Source: an uncultured Clostridia bacterium (lineage in GTDB: Bacteria > Bacillota > Clostridia > TANB77 > CAG-508). Taken from it: a stretch of 37,634 nucleotides of DNA. The notes below the pieces were generated by a model. The model was not told the DNA's origin, made no database searches, and saw nothing but the letters and a program-made list of their open reading frames with translations. Shown here piece by piece: positions 16,560-24,798 of the stretch (its first letter is position 1; each line of letters begins with the position of its first letter). Made by a program: the position numbers and the translations under genes. The stretch spans positions 1 through 37,634 of the forward strand of contig CALXRZ010000011.1 in the NCBI GenBank assembly GCA_944391015.1, given 5' to 3'.

Positions 16560-17468
16560 GTGGAAAAGATAGTAGCAGATTTAGAAAATATGCGTCTAGA
16601 TGCATACATTTCAAGCAAAAAAACAAATCTTTCAAGAACTAACATACAAAGGCTAATAGAAGAGGGCAATGTATTAGTGAATGGGCAAAAAAAGAAAATA
16701 TCATATAAAGTTCAAATAGGTGACAATATAGAAATAAATATTCCAGAGGCAAAAGAAACAAGTATAAAGGCAGAAAATATACCAGTAGAAGTTGTGTATG
16801 AGGACGATGACATAATTGTTGTAAACAAGCCTAAAGGAATGGTAGTGCATCCTGCGAACGGTAATCCAGATGGAACTTTAGTAAACGCAATTATGGCAAT
16901 GTGCAAAGCTAGTTTATCTGGAATAGGAGGAGAAATAAGGCCTGGAATAGTACACAGGCTAGATAAAGATACATCAGGATTGTTAATAGTTGCTAAAAAT
17001 GATTTAGCACATATAAATATGAGCAATCAAATAAAAGATAGGAAAGTTAAAAAAATATATATTGCATTAGTAAAGGGAAATATAAATGAAAACGAAGCAA
17101 CAATAAATATGCCAATAGGCAGAAGCACAAAAGATAGAAAGAAAATGGCAGTACGAAAAGATGGAAAAGAAGCAATAACGCACTTTAAAGTGCTAAAAAG
17201 ATATAAAAACTATACATTGCTTGAAGTAAAAATAGATACAGGTAGAACACACCAAATAAGAGTACATATGGCAGAAATAGGACATCCTGTTGTGGGGGAT
17301 ATGGTATACTCAAAAGGAAAAAATGAATTTGGAGTAGAAGGACAAATGCTACATTCAAAGAGTTTAGACTTTAAACACCCAATAACAGGCAAGGAGATGC
17401 ACTTGGAGGCTAGATTGCCAGAATATTTTGAAAAAGTATTAGAAAAATTAGATAGAGAGAATAATTAG
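16560..17468 (+). CDS. RluA/RluD family 23S rRNA pseudouridine synthase
   Basis: This 302-residue enzyme has an N-terminal S4 RNA-binding domain (about 10-65, SRTNIQRLIEEGNVLVNG). The RluA-type catalytic domain carries the motif HRLDKDTSGLL with catalytic D135, and the later motif DTGRTHQIRVHMAEIGHPVVGD. Length and S4 domain fit RluD-like proteins (YlyB in Bacillus) that modify 23S rRNA helix 69. The exact target is not provable here. The start is GTG, eight bases after AGGAG. Another pseudouridine synthase gene follows after 25 bases, so the two are likely co-transcribed. Confidence 0.92.
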   Translation: MEKIVADLENMRLDAYISSKKTNLSRTNIQRLIEEGNVLVNGQKKKISYKVQIGDNIEINIPEAKETSIKAENIPVEVVYEDDDIIVVNKPKGMVVHPANGNPDGTLVNAIMAMCKASLSGIGGEIRPGIVHRLDKDTSGLLIVAKNDLAHINMSNQIKDRKVKKIYIALVKGNINENEATINMPIGRSTKDRKKMAVRKDGKEAITHFKVLKRYKNYTLLEVKIDTGRTHQIRVHMAEIGHPVVGDMVYSKGKNEFGVEGQMLHSKSLDFKHPITGKEMHLEARLPEYFEKVLEKLDRENN

Positions 17469-17493
17469 CAAAAGGAAAGGAAGAATATAGTTA

Positions 17494-18213
17494 ATGGAAG
17501 AGGTTAGATTGCAAAAATTCTTGGCAAATCAAGGTGTTTGTTCAAGAAGAAAAGCAGAAGAGTATATACAGCAGGGATTAGTGAAAGTAAATGGAGAAAC
17601 TGTTACAGAATTAGGCACGAAAATAAATCCTGAAAAAGATGAAGTGATTTTTAAAGGAAATAAAGTAGGAAAAGTAGACAAAAAAGTATATATTTTACTT
17701 AATAAACCAATAGGATATGTTACAACAACAACTGACCAATTTGGAAGAGATACGGTTATAGATTTAGTTAAAGTAAAGGAAAAAGTTTTACCTGTAGGTA
17801 GGCTAGATATGTACACATCAGGGGCTTTGATTTTAACAAACGATGGAGAATTTATATATAAGGTAACTCATCCAAAATACGAAATAGAAAAAACATATAA
17901 TGTTACAGTAAAAGGAATTATAACAAAGGACGAGGTAAAAAAACTAGAAGAGGGTGTAGCAATTGAGGACTACACATCAGGTAAAGCAAAGGTAAAAATT
18001 TTAAAAACAGATGCAGAAAAGGATATTTCGAGAATAGAAATTACAATTCACGAAGGAAAAAATCGTGAAGTTAGAAAAATGTGCAATGCTATTGGAAGGA
18101 AGGTACTAGCACTTCATAGAAGTAAAATAGAGGATATTGATGTAAAGAATTTAAAACTTGGAGAGTGGAGGTATTTGACAAGTAAGGAAGTAGCTAAGTT
18201 AATGAGTAAATAA
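17494..18213 (+). CDS. RsuA/RluB family pseudouridine synthase
   Basis: This 239-residue enzyme has an N-terminal S4 domain (VRLQKFLANQGVCSRRKAEE, 4-23). The RsuA/RluB/E/F catalytic motif is PVGRLDMYTSGALILTNDG with catalytic D105. The C-terminal signature is HEGKNREVRKMCNAIG. The overall match is closest to RluB, which modifies 23S rRNA, though 16S RsuA targets cannot be excluded. ATG follows AAAGGAAGGAAGAATATAGTTA. It forms a pair with the RluD-like gene; in many Firmicutes rluB sits near scpA/scpB, which are absent here. Confidence 0.92.
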   Translation: MEEVRLQKFLANQGVCSRRKAEEYIQQGLVKVNGETVTELGTKINPEKDEVIFKGNKVGKVDKKVYILLNKPIGYVTTTTDQFGRDTVIDLVKVKEKVLPVGRLDMYTSGALILTNDGEFIYKVTHPKYEIEKTYNVTVKGIITKDEVKKLEEGVAIEDYTSGKAKVKILKTDAEKDISRIEITIHEGKNREVRKMCNAIGRKVLALHRSKIEDIDVKNLKLGEWRYLTSKEVAKLMSK

Positions 18214-18229
18214 TATTTGCAAAAAATAG

Positions 18230-18258
18230 TTGTAGAATGTAAAATTTTATGGTAAAAT
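18230..18258 (+). promoter_or_regulatory. Promoter of the 18332 gene
   Basis: TTGTAG (18230-18235) and TAAAAT (18253-18258) are spaced by 17 bases, 73 bases before the start codon. Confidence 0.6.
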
Positions 18259-18331
18259 AAAGAAGTGTAAAAAATAATTTAAATTAGCAATGCTTTTTTA
18301 GATTAGAGTATACCAAAAAGGAGAGAAATAT

Positions 18332-19267
18332 ATGGTAGAAGATAATGAAATAAAGGCGGTAGTATCACCTTTTGCAGTAAGAGAAGGAGAAATAAAAACA
18401 TTTGATGGTAAAGACGGTTATGTGTCTATGAACCAAATTATTCATAAAATAAATATAGGACATATAAATGATTTACACTTCAAAATATTAGAGCTTGTAA
18501 ATGAATTTGAGTTTATAACATCAAGACAAATATATCAAATGCTACAATGGAAGAATGTTGAAATAGCTTCTCAAGATAAATTAAATAACAAATTAGAACA
18601 GTTAATAAAATCTAAAATACTTACAAGATATTATTTTAAAGCAGAAGATGGAAAAGGAATATATAGAATATATTGCCTAGAAAAAATGGGCAAATATTTG
18701 CTTAATTCAAGAGGAATAGATTGCAAATGGCAACCAACAGATAACACAAAACCAGTGCCAATGATAAAGAAAAGGCTTGCAGGAAACCAAACAATTATAG
18801 CATATTTAAGAAAAGTAAAAGCATTTGACTCGTATACAGTAAAGCCTGCAATTACAGCAAAGCAAGCAGGAAAAACATTTAAGGCAACGGGTGGAAGTGT
18901 AAAATTAACTAAAAACAATAAATCTATAGAATTTTTATTTGAAGTAATTAGAAGAGAAGAGGATTGGGAAAAGAAGCTAGTAGACAGGATGAGATTATAC
19001 AATGACTTTTATAACAATTATGTATCAGGCGACTCAGGCTTTAGCTCAATGCCACAACTTATTCTAATATGTGAAGATGAAAAGCATATGGCTGAAACAT
19101 TTAAAACAATAGTAATGAACAAAGTTGAAATGCAAAGAATTAAGATGTATTTTTCAACAGATTTAAGACAAAATGAAGAGACACTTGATAAGACTTTAGT
19201 AGAATTTAAACTAGAAAATGGAAAATACAAAATGGAAAATGTGGAAGTTAAGCTATTGGGAATATAA
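18332..19267 (+). CDS. Replication-relaxation-like winged-helix protein
   Basis: This 311-residue cytoplasmic protein has a winged-helix region at about 45-110 (LKILELVNEFEFITSRQIYQML...LEQLIKSKILTRYYF) and a GKGIYRIYCLEKMGKYLL segment. The second half is alpha/beta with a nuclease-like feel (IEFLFEVIRREEDWEKKLVDRMRLYNDFY, then MPQLILICEDEKHMAETF). This order resembles the replication-relaxation family, whose members are common on plasmids and integrative elements next to TraG/VirD4-type ATPases. A coupling ATPase lies 5.5 kb downstream, on the other strand. ATG follows AAAGGAGAGAAATAT, and a long terminator follows. Family assignment is by pattern only and is moderate. Confidence 0.6.
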   Translation: MVEDNEIKAVVSPFAVREGEIKTFDGKDGYVSMNQIIHKINIGHINDLHFKILELVNEFEFITSRQIYQMLQWKNVEIASQDKLNNKLEQLIKSKILTRYYFKAEDGKGIYRIYCLEKMGKYLLNSRGIDCKWQPTDNTKPVPMIKKRLAGNQTIIAYLRKVKAFDSYTVKPAITAKQAGKTFKATGGSVKLTKNNKSIEFLFEVIRREEDWEKKLVDRMRLYNDFYNNYVSGDSGFSSMPQLILICEDEKHMAETFKTIVMNKVEMQRIKMYFSTDLRQNEETLDKTLVEFKLENGKYKMENVEVKLLGI

Positions 19268-19628
19268 TTTTCTAATTAGCTTTAACAATATTGTTAGCAA
19301 CAAGCTTTTGCATAATTATATATATGGCAACAAGTGTTTACAGGATGAATACAAATATTCGACAAAAAAATGGATTGAATCTTACGATTAAAAGTAAGAT
19401 TCAATTCATTTTTTCAGATAGTAAATTTTCCGAATGACAAGCTTAAGTTCACTTTGAATGTGCATTAGCAAAGTAAAATGAACATAATGCTTATTATATG
19501 GTTATATAACCAATAGATAGAAATTTATAATTGAGATATAATATATAGATAGATAAAATGTATAAGAAAAAAATAAATTGTTAGAATAATATAAAGATAG
19601 TTAAATCCACGATAGGAAGTTGGTATTT
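19268..19628 (+). other. Gap after the replication-relaxation-like gene
   Basis: The gap holds a terminator (listed separately), then AT-rich sequence. A loose inverted repeat pairs GTTCACTTTG with CAAAG and TGAAC around 19446-19484. No further gene is seen before the frameshifted one at 19629, and no confident promoter could be picked. Confidence 0.3.
19370..19414 (+). terminator. Terminator after the 18332 gene
   Basis: ATGGATTGAATCTTAC (19370-19385) pairs with GTAAGATTCAATTCAT (19394-19409), 16 bp with one G-U pair, followed by TTTTTC. The preceding A-run means it can also act on the other strand. Confidence 0.92.
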
Positions 19629-19852
19629 TTGTTTAATTTACAGGAAAATTTAAAAAAATTTGCAGGAGAAAAAACAGTAATAGCAAAGATGGCTTTCTAC
19701 AAAGTAAATTTGTTTTAAATGGTTTAGTTTATGAGATTGAAAACGACTTATTGAAAATAAGCGATGAAAAAAATGATTGCTATATAAAAATAAATCTAAA
19801 TCAAGTATATAGGGCAGATAATGAAGAAAGAAAAATAAAAGATAGACAATAA
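19629..19852 (+). pseudogene. Small frameshifted gene, about 74 residues when restored
   Basis: Two frames join into one small protein. The first starts at TTG 19629, nine bases after AGGAAG, and reads LQENLKKFAGEKTVIAK. The second reads DGFLQSKFVLNGLVYEIEN, then DLLKISDEKNDCYIKINLNQ and ends at TAA 19850-19852. The shift is at 19685-19688, where GCAAAGATGGC would need one more A (GCAAAAGATGGC). The restored protein looks like a small beta-strand-rich cytoplasmic protein of unknown function. It ends inside the terminator stem of the opposite RHH gene. It could be a decaying gene or a homopolymer sequence error. Confidence 0.55.
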
Positions 19853-19860
19853 AGTCTATC
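19841..19860 (-). terminator. Terminator of the RHH gene
   Basis: GATAGAC (19841-19847) and GTCTATC (19854-19860) form a stem that, read on the minus strand, is followed by TTTTATTTTTC. It lies a few bases past the stop of the minus-strand gene. Confidence 0.75.
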
Positions 19861-19865
19861 ATAAA

Positions 19866-20066
19866 TTACTTTTTAAAATTTTCTAATTTTTCTTTATCAG
19901 AATCATCTAAATTATTTAAACCAAATTCTAATAAAGAAATTACAATTTTATTAAAAGATAAATTTTTAATATTAGCAAGATTTTGAATATCATTTACAAT
20001 ATTTTCAGGTAATCTAAGAGTTTTGCTAATGCCACTATGATTTTCTGGAATTTTTAATTTATTCAT
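19866..20066 (-). CDS. Ribbon-helix-helix DNA-binding protein
   Basis: This 66-residue protein has the ribbon-helix-helix pattern: a short strand (GISKTLRLPENI), helix A (VNDIQNLANIKNLS) and helix B (FNKIVISLLEFGLNNL), with a charged end. Proteins of this size usually bind DNA as dimers and act as plasmid regulators or antitoxins. There is no toxin gene immediately next to it. The start ATG follows GAGGAGGTTTTAGGT, a strong site. It is divergent from the prepilin/SUMF1 gene, so it could control the shared 167-base region; that is inference. Confidence 0.75.
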   Translation of the reverse strand: MNKLKIPENHSGISKTLRLPENIVNDIQNLANIKNLSFNKIVISLLEFGLNNLDDSDKEKLENFKK

Positions 20067-20233
20067 ACCTAAAACCTCCTCAGCAAGATATTTTATATTA
20101 AAAAGTAAAATAAATATGCACCTAAAAGTACTTGCAAAACAGATACGGATATGTTAATATAAATATGAAAATCAGTGTATTATTATTGCAAAATAGCTAA
20201 TAATAATATAAAAACACAAATGAGGAGGATAAG

Positions 20234-21454
20234 ATGAAGAAAAAGAATATTGAGATTAAAGAAGAATTAAAACAGATAAAAGGAATAACATTAGTGGCAC
20301 TAGTTATTACAATAGTAATTTTAATAATATTGGCAACAATAACAATAAATGCAGCATTTGGAGATGGAGGTTTAATAGAAAAAGCACAGTCTTCAAAAAA
20401 TATGGCAGAAGATGCTGTAGAAAAAGAGTATAACAAGATGAATTCATTGATGGATGAATATTCTAATATAATGGCAGAAGATTCAAACATACCAACAGAA
20501 CCGAACACAAATACAACAGAAGAACCAAGTACAAATACAGTAGAAGAACCAGAGCCAGAACCAGAGACTCCAACAGTAGATGATGCAAAAAATAGTGGAG
20601 AAAAATTTGAGGATACGACAGAAATAAAAGATGACTTAGAAAATGAAGTAACAATACCAGGAGGGTTCCACATAGCAGAAGATAGTGGAACGAAAGTAGA
20701 AGAGGGAATAGTAATAGAAGATGATGCAGGAAATGAATTTGTGTGGATACCGGTAGGTGAATATAAAGTGTCAACAACAATAAATTCGACGGGAAAATTG
20801 ACAAATAATTTAAGTAGAAGAACTTTTACATCAAGTGGAGCAACAGAAGTAAACGGAGATAGTGCTATAAAGCAAGATTCATATACAAGCTTTTATGGGA
20901 GGGAAATAGTAACTCGATTGCTTATAGTCAAATAGGAATATTTAAAACAAGTGTAGTAAGTAAAGGAGGTTTTTATATAGGAAGATATGAACAAGGAGAA
21001 AAAAATGTATGCAAATCGGGTGTAAATGTTTATGCATACATAGGAAGAGATGAAGCAAAAGCAAAAGCTGAATCAATGTATAATGAAAATAGTTATGTAA
21101 AAAGTGAACTAATAAGTAGCTATGCTTGGGATTCTGCTTTAAATTTTATATGTCAAACAAATTCAGCAGGATATGTACTAGCAACTACTACCAGTAAAAA
21201 TTATGGTAATTTAGGAACTTATAGTGGTACACTAACAGGAGGCTATCCAAAGGATAAATATAGTAATATCTATGACTTGTTAGGTAATTGTAGAGAGTGG
21301 ACAACAGAATATGTATCTCCTAATATGCGGTGATAGTGTAATTAGAGGAGGGTATTATAATGATACTGGATATAATCCTTCTGGACGTTCATATGGCTGG
21401 AAATCGGATAACGCAGCTTATGTTTCTTTTCGTGTTCAGCTTTATATAAAATAA
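20234..21454 (+). pseudogene. Prepilin-like N-terminus plus SUMF1-type domain, two frameshifts
   Basis: Three frame segments join into one surface protein of about 406 residues. Segment one (20234-20932) has a prepilin-like start, KGITLVALVITIVILIIL at about 18-35, without the usual Glu at mature position 5. A Thr/Glu/Pro linker with PEPEPETP follows. The C-terminal domain then begins (NEFVWIPVGEY) and the frame ends at IVTRLLIVK. Segment two is one frame over, about 20905-21325: SIAYSQIGIFKTSVVSKGGF, YIGRYEQGEKNV, SSYAWDSALNFI and YDLLGNCREWTTEY. Segment three (21326-21454) reads CGDSVIRGGYYND to AAYVSFRVQLYIK. These are SUMF1/formylglycine-generating-enzyme fold motifs. The first shift fits loss of one G near 20897-20903. 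The second is a one-base gain (or two-base loss) near 21322-21326. The shifts compensate. Such prepilin/SUMF1 surface proteins are frequent in uncultured gut Clostridia. ATG follows GAGGAGGATAAG. Confidence 0.8.
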
Positions 21455-21480
21455 ACAATAGAAAATATAAATAAACAATT

Positions 21481-21512
21481 CAAGAGGGAGGCTATATAGC
21501 CCCCCTCTCTTG
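21481..21512. terminator. Bidirectional terminator between convergent genes
   Basis: CAAGAGGGAGGCT and AGCCCCCCTCTCTTG form an imperfect GC-rich stem around ATAT. Read on the minus strand it is followed by AATTGTTTATTTATA. A second stem, TGTGGC/GCCACA (21511-21539), lies between it and the stop of the minus-strand gene. The run of six G/C resembles the terminator of the lipoprotein gene at 11461. Confidence 0.7.
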
Positions 21513-21540
21513 TGGCAATTGTACAAACAAAGAGCCACAT

Positions 21541-23181
21541 TTAGAAAGTGATTTTTACTACTTTTTGAGTGTTTTCCTCGGCAGTCGGTGCAAACTCAAT
21601 TGTAACAGTTGTCCCAACTTGCAACAAAACTTGTCTGTTACTATTTTTGATAGAAGACATATACAAATTACTATCCTCAGCAAGTGTGAAGTAAAAATAT
21701 GTGTTACCATCAATCTCGGCAGTAACCAAGAAAGTTATAGCACCTGTAGTAGATTGTACTTGTGATGTGTCAATACCATTAGTATTAACATCCTCTGTTT
21801 CAACAGAATCACTACTTAAGCCCACTTCTTGTCGATACAGTGCAAGAGCTTCTTCAACAGTACGAGCCTGGACAGTATGGGAATAGTTTTGCACATTGCT
21901 AAATGCATATCTTTGGATTAAACCTGCGTTGTCTTTTAATACCATAAAGTACGTCGGCAAACCATCAATATTGACAATAGTAGGAAATGTAGCAACATAC
22001 CCTAAATTTTGTACTAGCCCTTGTGCTGCTGCTTGAGCTGATGACTCTTCTGCACCAGTGCAAGAATAAAACTTTACCACGCCAGTTCTTGGGTTAGCAA
22101 GAATAAAACCAACGATTGATTCTGCTGCATTTGCAGGTGTTACACCTGTGTAGAATACAATACCATCAGAAGAAAGAGTAGTGTTGTAACCTGTAAAGCC
22201 CTCCTCATCATCTCTATAATAATACGAGGTTCTGTTAATACCAGTAGCAGAGAAATTGATGAAACCGTTTACATATTCGAAATTGTAATAGACCATTTTC
22301 ATTAAATAATCAAGGTCAAACGCGTGGTCTACCCAATTTGGAAGATTAGATACAGTGTATTCTTGACTTTCGCCAGTACACGCATCCGTGATGATAAACG
22401 AATTTTCTGTTTTACCACCCCAAAAACCAATGTTAGTAGTTTTCACAGAAGTAATCCAGTAAGGATTACCGTTATCGTCAATTTCAAAGAAAGATTTGCC
22501 GAATACGTAGCTAGGATATTGATTCCTAAGATGCCGGAACAAATCATAACTAAAAAAAGCACTAGGAGAATACTTAATAGGATTCTCCAATATAACGAGC
22601 TCAGCCTCTTGAGTTACTGCATTAACTAAAACATAACCAGGAATTCCAGCAGAGCTGGCTTTTGTATATTTGAAAAAACCTCCATAGTTAATAGGAGAAA
22701 TACGATACTGTGTATCATTATACAAAATAAGGTTATATTCATTATCTACATCGTACCAAGAGGGGTTATCCAGGCTAGCAAGAGTTCTATCGCCAAGTCT
22801 TTCGGCTGTGTCTACGTCAACTACAGCTAAATTATTGATATTACTATTTGCTATTTCTTCGTTAAAGGTGCCATCTTCAATATCAATCAAAGCTCGATAT
22901 TGCTGTGCGTGAAATATTTGTGTAGAAGTAACAGCTCCAATAATTATAGCTACTATGATAATACCAACAACAATTCCAATGGAAATTGTGAAAAACAAAT
23001 CATCACCATCTTCTGCTATAATGAAACAGAGCAAGGCAATACAGATTATAACAAATACAAATGCATACAATCCACCAGAATTGAATGACCACACAGGCAA
23101 GAAGAGATAGTTAATCAAAAGACCTGCGACAATGACTACTGCTAATGCAATAAACCGGGGAATGGATACTAAGTTTTTCAT
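21541..23181 (-). CDS. Large membrane-anchored protein with foreign base composition
   Basis: This 546-residue protein begins with three membrane segments (about 6-27, 38-56, 64-88), then a long, probably extracytoplasmic part of about 450 residues. I do not recognise the family. The outside part has several loosely repeated strand-turn-strand units ending in a 'D-x-x-TGE/TG' turn (NAVTQEAELV, ITDACTGESQEYTV, LANPRTGVVKFY), similar in feel to PepSY-like repeats. The C-terminus (about 460-546) looks like a separate small beta domain. GC content is visibly higher than that of its neighbours and codon use is less A-rich, like the lipoprotein at 10960. A TTG at 23190 is in frame, but ATG at 23181, nine bases after AAAGGA, is the better start. 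It has its own promoter with a perfect palindrome at +1 and a GC-rich terminator. Confidence 0.8.
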   Translation of the reverse strand: MKNLVSIPRFIALAVVIVAGLLINYLFLPVWSFNSGGLYAFVFVIICIALLCFIIAEDGDDLFFTISIGIVVGIIIVAIIIGAVTSTQIFHAQQYRALIDIEDGTFNEEIANSNINNLAVVDVDTAERLGDRTLASLDNPSWYDVDNEYNLILYNDTQYRISPINYGGFFKYTKASSAGIPGYVLVNAVTQEAELVILENPIKYSPSAFFSYDLFRHLRNQYPSYVFGKSFFEIDDNGNPYWITSVKTTNIGFWGGKTENSFIITDACTGESQEYTVSNLPNWVDHAFDLDYLMKMVYYNFEYVNGFINFSATGINRTSYYYRDDEEGFTGYNTTLSSDGIVFYTGVTPANAAESIVGFILANPRTGVVKFYSCTGAEESSAQAAAQGLVQNLGYVATFPTIVNIDGLPTYFMVLKDNAGLIQRYAFSNVQNYSHTVQARTVEEALALYRQEVGLSSDSVETEDVNTNGIDTSQVQSTTGAITFLVTAEIDGNTYFYFTLAEDSNLYMSSIKNSNRQVLLQVGTTVTIEFAPTAEENTQKVVKITF

Positions 23182-23205
23182 AAAAGCCAATCCTTTCTTT
23201 CTTTT

Positions 23206-23219
23206 GAGAGTACACTCTC
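23206..23219 (-). promoter_or_regulatory. Inverted repeat in the leader of the 546-residue protein gene
   Basis: GAGAGT-AC-ACTCTC is a perfect 14-base inverted repeat, 25 bases before the start codon and just upstream of the ribosome binding site. It could form a small mRNA hairpin or bind a protein. Confidence 0.4.
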
Positions 23220-23229
23220 TGTTAATAAT

Positions 23230-23250
23230 ACATAAGCTTTAAGCTTATGT
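23230..23250 (-). promoter_or_regulatory. Perfect palindrome at +1, shared with the 10960 gene
   Basis: ACATAAGCTT and AAGCTTATGT are perfect 10-bp arms around one T, located directly after the -10 at the predicted start of transcription. It shares ATAAGC and GCTTATGTAT, at equal distance from the -10, with the lipoprotein promoter at 10850. Likely an operator or 5'-terminal hairpin. Confidence 0.75.
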
Positions 23251-23255
23251 TGACC

Positions 23256-23284
23256 ATTATACATCAAAATTCTAAATATTGCAA
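23256..23284 (-). promoter_or_regulatory. Promoter of the 546-residue protein gene
   Basis: On the minus strand TTGCAA (23284-23279) and TATAAT (23261-23256) are spaced by 17 bases, followed at once by the palindrome. Confidence 0.85.
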
Positions 23285-23367
23285 ATGAACAACATTGTAT
23301 ATTAGAAAATTATAGAATACAATATAAATACGTTGAAAAATAAATAACAAATGCGTGCAAAACATAT

Positions 23368-23396
23368 TTGACATATACACTATGTACATATATAAT
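23368..23396 (+). promoter_or_regulatory. Consensus promoter of the DUF4143 ATPase gene
   Basis: TTGACA (23368-23373) and TATAAT (23391-23396), both perfect, with a 17-base spacer. The start of transcription would be near 23403, which excludes the ATG at 23399 as the translation start. Confidence 0.9.
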
Positions 23397-23416
23397 ATAT
23401 GGCGGAGGAGAGAAAA

Positions 23417-24727
23417 GTGTATAGATATAAAATAGAAGAACTAAAAAGATGGAAAGAATCGGAAGAAAGAAAACCTTTAATAATAACAGGAGCAAGACAA
23501 GTAGGAAAAACTTGGTTAATGAAAGAATTTGGTAAAAATTATTACGAAAAATGTGCATATATAAATTTTGAAGACAACAGCAGAATGCAACAATTATTTA
23601 CTGAAGGTTTTAATATAGATAGAATTATACACGGTTTGAAAATGGAAGCAAGAACCAACATAGAACCGGGAAAAACTTTAATAATTTTTGATGAAATACA
23701 AGAAAATCCTAAGGCATTAAATGCATTGAAGTACTTTTATGAGCAATCAAACGAATATCATATAATAGCGGCAGGTTCATTACTTGGCTTAGCAATACAC
23801 GAGGGAAAGTCATTCCCTGTTGGAAAAGTAGATTTTTTGAATTTATATCCTTTAAGCTTTTATGAATTTTTATGGGCTATAGGAGAAACGGACTTGGTAA
23901 AGCTCATAAAAAGTGGTGATATAAATTTAATAAATGCATCAGCCGATAAATTAAAATCGTATTTAAAACAATACATATACATTGGAGGTATGCCAGAAAT
24001 AGTAAACCTATATGCTAAAAATAGAGATTTAGAAGAAGTAAGGCGAAAGCAAGAAATACTATTAGAATCATATGGACAAGACTTTTCTAAGCACGCTCCT
24101 AATAATCTTATACCAAAAATAAGGCAAATTTGGAACAATATTCCAACACAATTAGCTAAAGAAAACAAGGAGATTATAAATAGCTTCGGAGGAGAAGTTG
24201 CAAAAGTTGAAGAATATGAGACTGCTTTATCTTGGCTTATAGATTGTGGATTAGTTTATCAGGTAAATAGGGTAAACGATTGCAAAGTGCCACTTTCAGC
24301 ATACAAAGATTTTAATGCTTTTAAATTATATTTATTTGATGTGGGCTTATTATGTGCAATGGCTAATATTGATGCCAAAATTATTTTAGAGGGTAATGAT
24401 ATATTTATAGATTTTGAAGGCGCTTTGACAGAACAGTTAGTAGTAAATGAACTAAAAAATAATATAACACAAGATGTATTTTACTGGTCTGAAAGCGAAG
24501 GCAAAAAAGAAGCTACCTATGTAATTCAACTTGATGGCAACAATATTCCTATTGAAGTAAAACAAAATGAAAAAGTAGAATTGAGTGGGTTAAAAGCTTT
24601 TATAGAAAAGTACAAAACAAATATAAACATACGAACTTCTATGGATGATTACAAAGAGGAGAAAAGGTTGATAAATGTACCTTTGTATTTGGTAGGTGAT
24701 TTGAGAGAGATTTTGAAAGATAAATAG
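23417..24727 (+). CDS. AAA ATPase with DUF4143 C-terminal domain
   Basis: This 436-residue protein belongs to the large group of AAA-type ATPases that carry a DUF4143 domain. Walker A is GARQVGKT (25-32), Walker B is TLIIFDEIQ (87-95) and the sensor region is IIAAGSLLG. After about residue 200 comes a winged-helix/DUF4143 region, ending in a PD-(D/E)xK-like core (FYWSESEGKKEATYVIQL...IPIEVKQNE). The cellular role of the family is not settled. The frame is open from ATG 23399, but the promoter -10 ends at 23396, so GTG 23417, six bases after GGAGGAG, is taken as the start. This gives a very short leader. It is a stand-alone unit, divergent from the foreign-composition gene, and ends in a terminator. 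Confidence 0.88.
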   Translation: MYRYKIEELKRWKESEERKPLIITGARQVGKTWLMKEFGKNYYEKCAYINFEDNSRMQQLFTEGFNIDRIIHGLKMEARTNIEPGKTLIIFDEIQENPKALNALKYFYEQSNEYHIIAAGSLLGLAIHEGKSFPVGKVDFLNLYPLSFYEFLWAIGETDLVKLIKSGDINLINASADKLKSYLKQYIYIGGMPEIVNLYAKNRDLEEVRRKQEILLESYGQDFSKHAPNNLIPKIRQIWNNIPTQLAKENKEIINSFGGEVAKVEEYETALSWLIDCGLVYQVNRVNDCKVPLSAYKDFNAFKLYLFDVGLLCAMANIDAKIILEGNDIFIDFEGALTEQLVVNELKNNITQDVFYWSESEGKKEATYVIQLDGNNIPIEVKQNEKVELSGLKAFIEKYKTNINIRTSMDDYKEEKRLINVPLYLVGDLREILKDK

Positions 24728-24750
24728 AACAGTTGCTCAATGCTAAAAAG

Positions 24751-24779
24751 TATCCCAAGGCTAAAATAGTCTTGGGATA
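24751..24779. terminator. Terminator between convergent genes
   Basis: TATCCCAAG (24751-24759) pairs with CTTGGGATA (24771-24779), extended by a G-U pair. On the minus strand it is followed by CTTTTTAGC, on the plus strand by an AT-rich stretch reaching a T-run. It can serve both the ATPase gene and the coupling-protein gene. Confidence 0.8.
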
Positions 24780-24798
24780 TATTATATAAAATATTTTT

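Noticed and set aside
20133..20161. TTGCAA-17-TAATAT as promoter of the prepilin/SUMF1 gene
   Set aside because: The -10 matches poorly and the distance to the start is about 70 bases; too weak to list as a feature.
20033..20233. RHH protein as antitoxin of an adjacent toxin
   Set aside because: No toxin-like frame overlaps or follows it; the neighbours are a frameshifted small gene and a surface protein gene.
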